Source of the DNA: Rhinopomastus cyanomelas
Taxonomy: Eukaryota > Chordata > Aves > Bucerotiformes > Rhinopomastidae
Assembly: GCA_013400115.1 (NCBI GenBank)
Contig: VXBP01009458.1
Coordinates: 1-64,000 of the forward strand
Length of the DNA stretch: 64,000 nucleotides
Reading direction: 5' to 3'
Positions 62,817 to 64,000 of this stretch are shown one piece after another. The first letter of the stretch is position 1. Every line of letters starts with the position of its first letter. Made by a program: the position numbers and the translations under genes. Below the pieces are notes generated by a model. It saw nothing but the letters and a program-made list of their open reading frames with translations. It had not been told where the DNA came from and did no database searches.

Positions 62817-64000
62817 AGCTACAAGCCAGCAGCACTGCATTCTTCTACCTAATAATTTCTATCAAGCTATGACAAATGAAGCCTGGATTTGAACTGTAAA
62901 CACTTTGTTAAATTTACTTTCCAGCAAGCAAAACCATTCTCAGCCTTTCTGCAAATTCCAGTCAAGCTAGAAATGAGAGATTTGTGAAAAGCAAGAGTCA
63001 CTGGTGTTCATGTACATGCTATAAGGCTGGAAAAAACCCAACCCTGACTCCTGCAGCCAGGGTACTGCTGTGTTTTGTAAAGGATGTACCTCAGCTGCCA
63101 TAGATAACATCAGCTCGAAGAACTAAGTCATCAATTTTCTGTGAAAAAGATGAGAGAAATTATCTGCTTCTGCTGCTTGGGGAGCAACTTGCTTTATAAC
63201 TAACAGAGCTGGTGTTCTACAAGTGCTCCTGAGACACCATTCTTCCCCAGCATGAGGAATAACCTCCAGATCCCTCCTAGCTCACACCTGCCGGACACTG
63301 CACCAGCTTCCCCATTCCAGCCCAGTATCTACCAGCTCCAAGTCCAGTTGGCACACGCGTTGCCTGCCTGTCTGGCATACCAAGTGGGAGAGATAACGGC
63401 AGCAGTCTTACCCTTCAGCAGAGGTATTGCTTTGAGTCTCTCCCCCCTCCCCTTTGGCACTCGGTTGCAATGGAACTCTAGTAAACTACATCCTTTGTTA
63501 AATTTTGCCGTTAAAAAAAAGACATAATTATGAGTAAACAACACGCAAGAGAACAAATCTCTAGAAAACAGACTCTAATAAAGCAGAACACAAACAACTT
63601 TTCTTGGCTTCAAGCTGTTGTACTTTCTTGGCTCAGTACCCCAAGCTATAAAACTTACACCTTACTCATGTAGCTGCAGCTATGCCAACTCACCATCACC
63701 TTGAACCTGCAGCACTCCAAATCCTGCTGAAGCAAAGTTCCTGACATGCTTACGACAGATTCTGTCTACCCTGATTTCCCTCTGCCTGATGAACAAACCA
63801 GACATCTTCAAACTTTCTCTTAGACAGCCAAAACAAATCCTTCCTTCAAAGTAACGACACCTGCTCTCTAGCAATTTCCAGACCTCAGAATTAAACAACC
63901 AATTTTAAATTACAGACAGATTATAGCTGTCTCAGAAGGCAACAATTTTGGCAGCCTGAGAACCACAAATATGACTCCAGCTGTTCCACACACCACCCTG

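Larger units (their letters stand above)
57157..64000 (-). other. VKORC1L1 intron 1 (partial)
   Basis: No exon-like ORF, RNA gene or CpG island recognised. It contains two CR1 fragments (61850-62163 and 62744-62816) and otherwise unremarkable AT-moderate intronic DNA. Confidence 0.7.

Overview
This window is vertebrate nuclear DNA from a bird. The evidence is a tandem pair of argininosuccinate lyase / delta-crystallin genes (an avian and reptilian arrangement), more than twenty CR1 LINE fragments ending in the typical ATTCTATGA-type tail, and GT/AG-spliced genes with short introns. The CR1 fragments look non-galliform, but the species cannot be named from sequence alone. The locus matches the human chr7q11 neighbourhood VKORC1L1-GUSB-ASL-CRCP.

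Layout from left to right. Positions 1-12.1 kb hold the 5' part of CRCP (RNA polymerase III subunit RPC9) on the minus strand, exons 1-4, with the remaining exons beyond the left edge. A CpG-rich promoter lies at 12.02-12.25 kb, and a perfect tRNA-Gly(GCC) gene sits 185 bp upstream of the CRCP start codon on the same strand. Positions 12.4-18.1 kb are intergenic, with a composite CR1 and a CR1 stretch that carries a 303-bp exact tandem copy on either side of a single N (probably an assembly artefact). Positions 18.2-24.8 kb hold the first ASL/delta-crystallin gene (plus strand, 17 exons, 466 codons). Positions 24.8-28.3 kb are intergenic. Positions 28.3-37.05 kb hold the second ASL/delta-crystallin gene (plus strand, same 17-exon structure, 466 codons). 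Positions 37.6-50.44 kb hold GUSB, complete in 12 exons (657 codons). Positions 50.4-52.3 kb separate two convergent genes. Positions 52.3-57.16 kb hold the 3' end of VKORC1L1 on the minus strand (exons 2 and 3 and probable long 3'UTR). The rest, to 64 kb, is VKORC1L1 intron 1.

Functionally these are housekeeping genes: a Pol III subunit, a urea-cycle/arginine-synthesis enzyme, a lysosomal glycosidase and an ER vitamin K epoxide reductase. The exception is the bird-specific use of the ASL duplicate as a lens protein. The most interesting signals are the differences between the two ASL copies. The copies share blocks of near-identical introns, which suggests gene conversion. Yet the 5' copy has lost the near-universal N-terminal LWGG motif (MMAG instead), has Cys just before the catalytic loop and His in the VRKG motif, and carries a one-base change in the core of the SOX-type site of the presumed intron-3 lens enhancer. 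The 3' copy keeps all of these.
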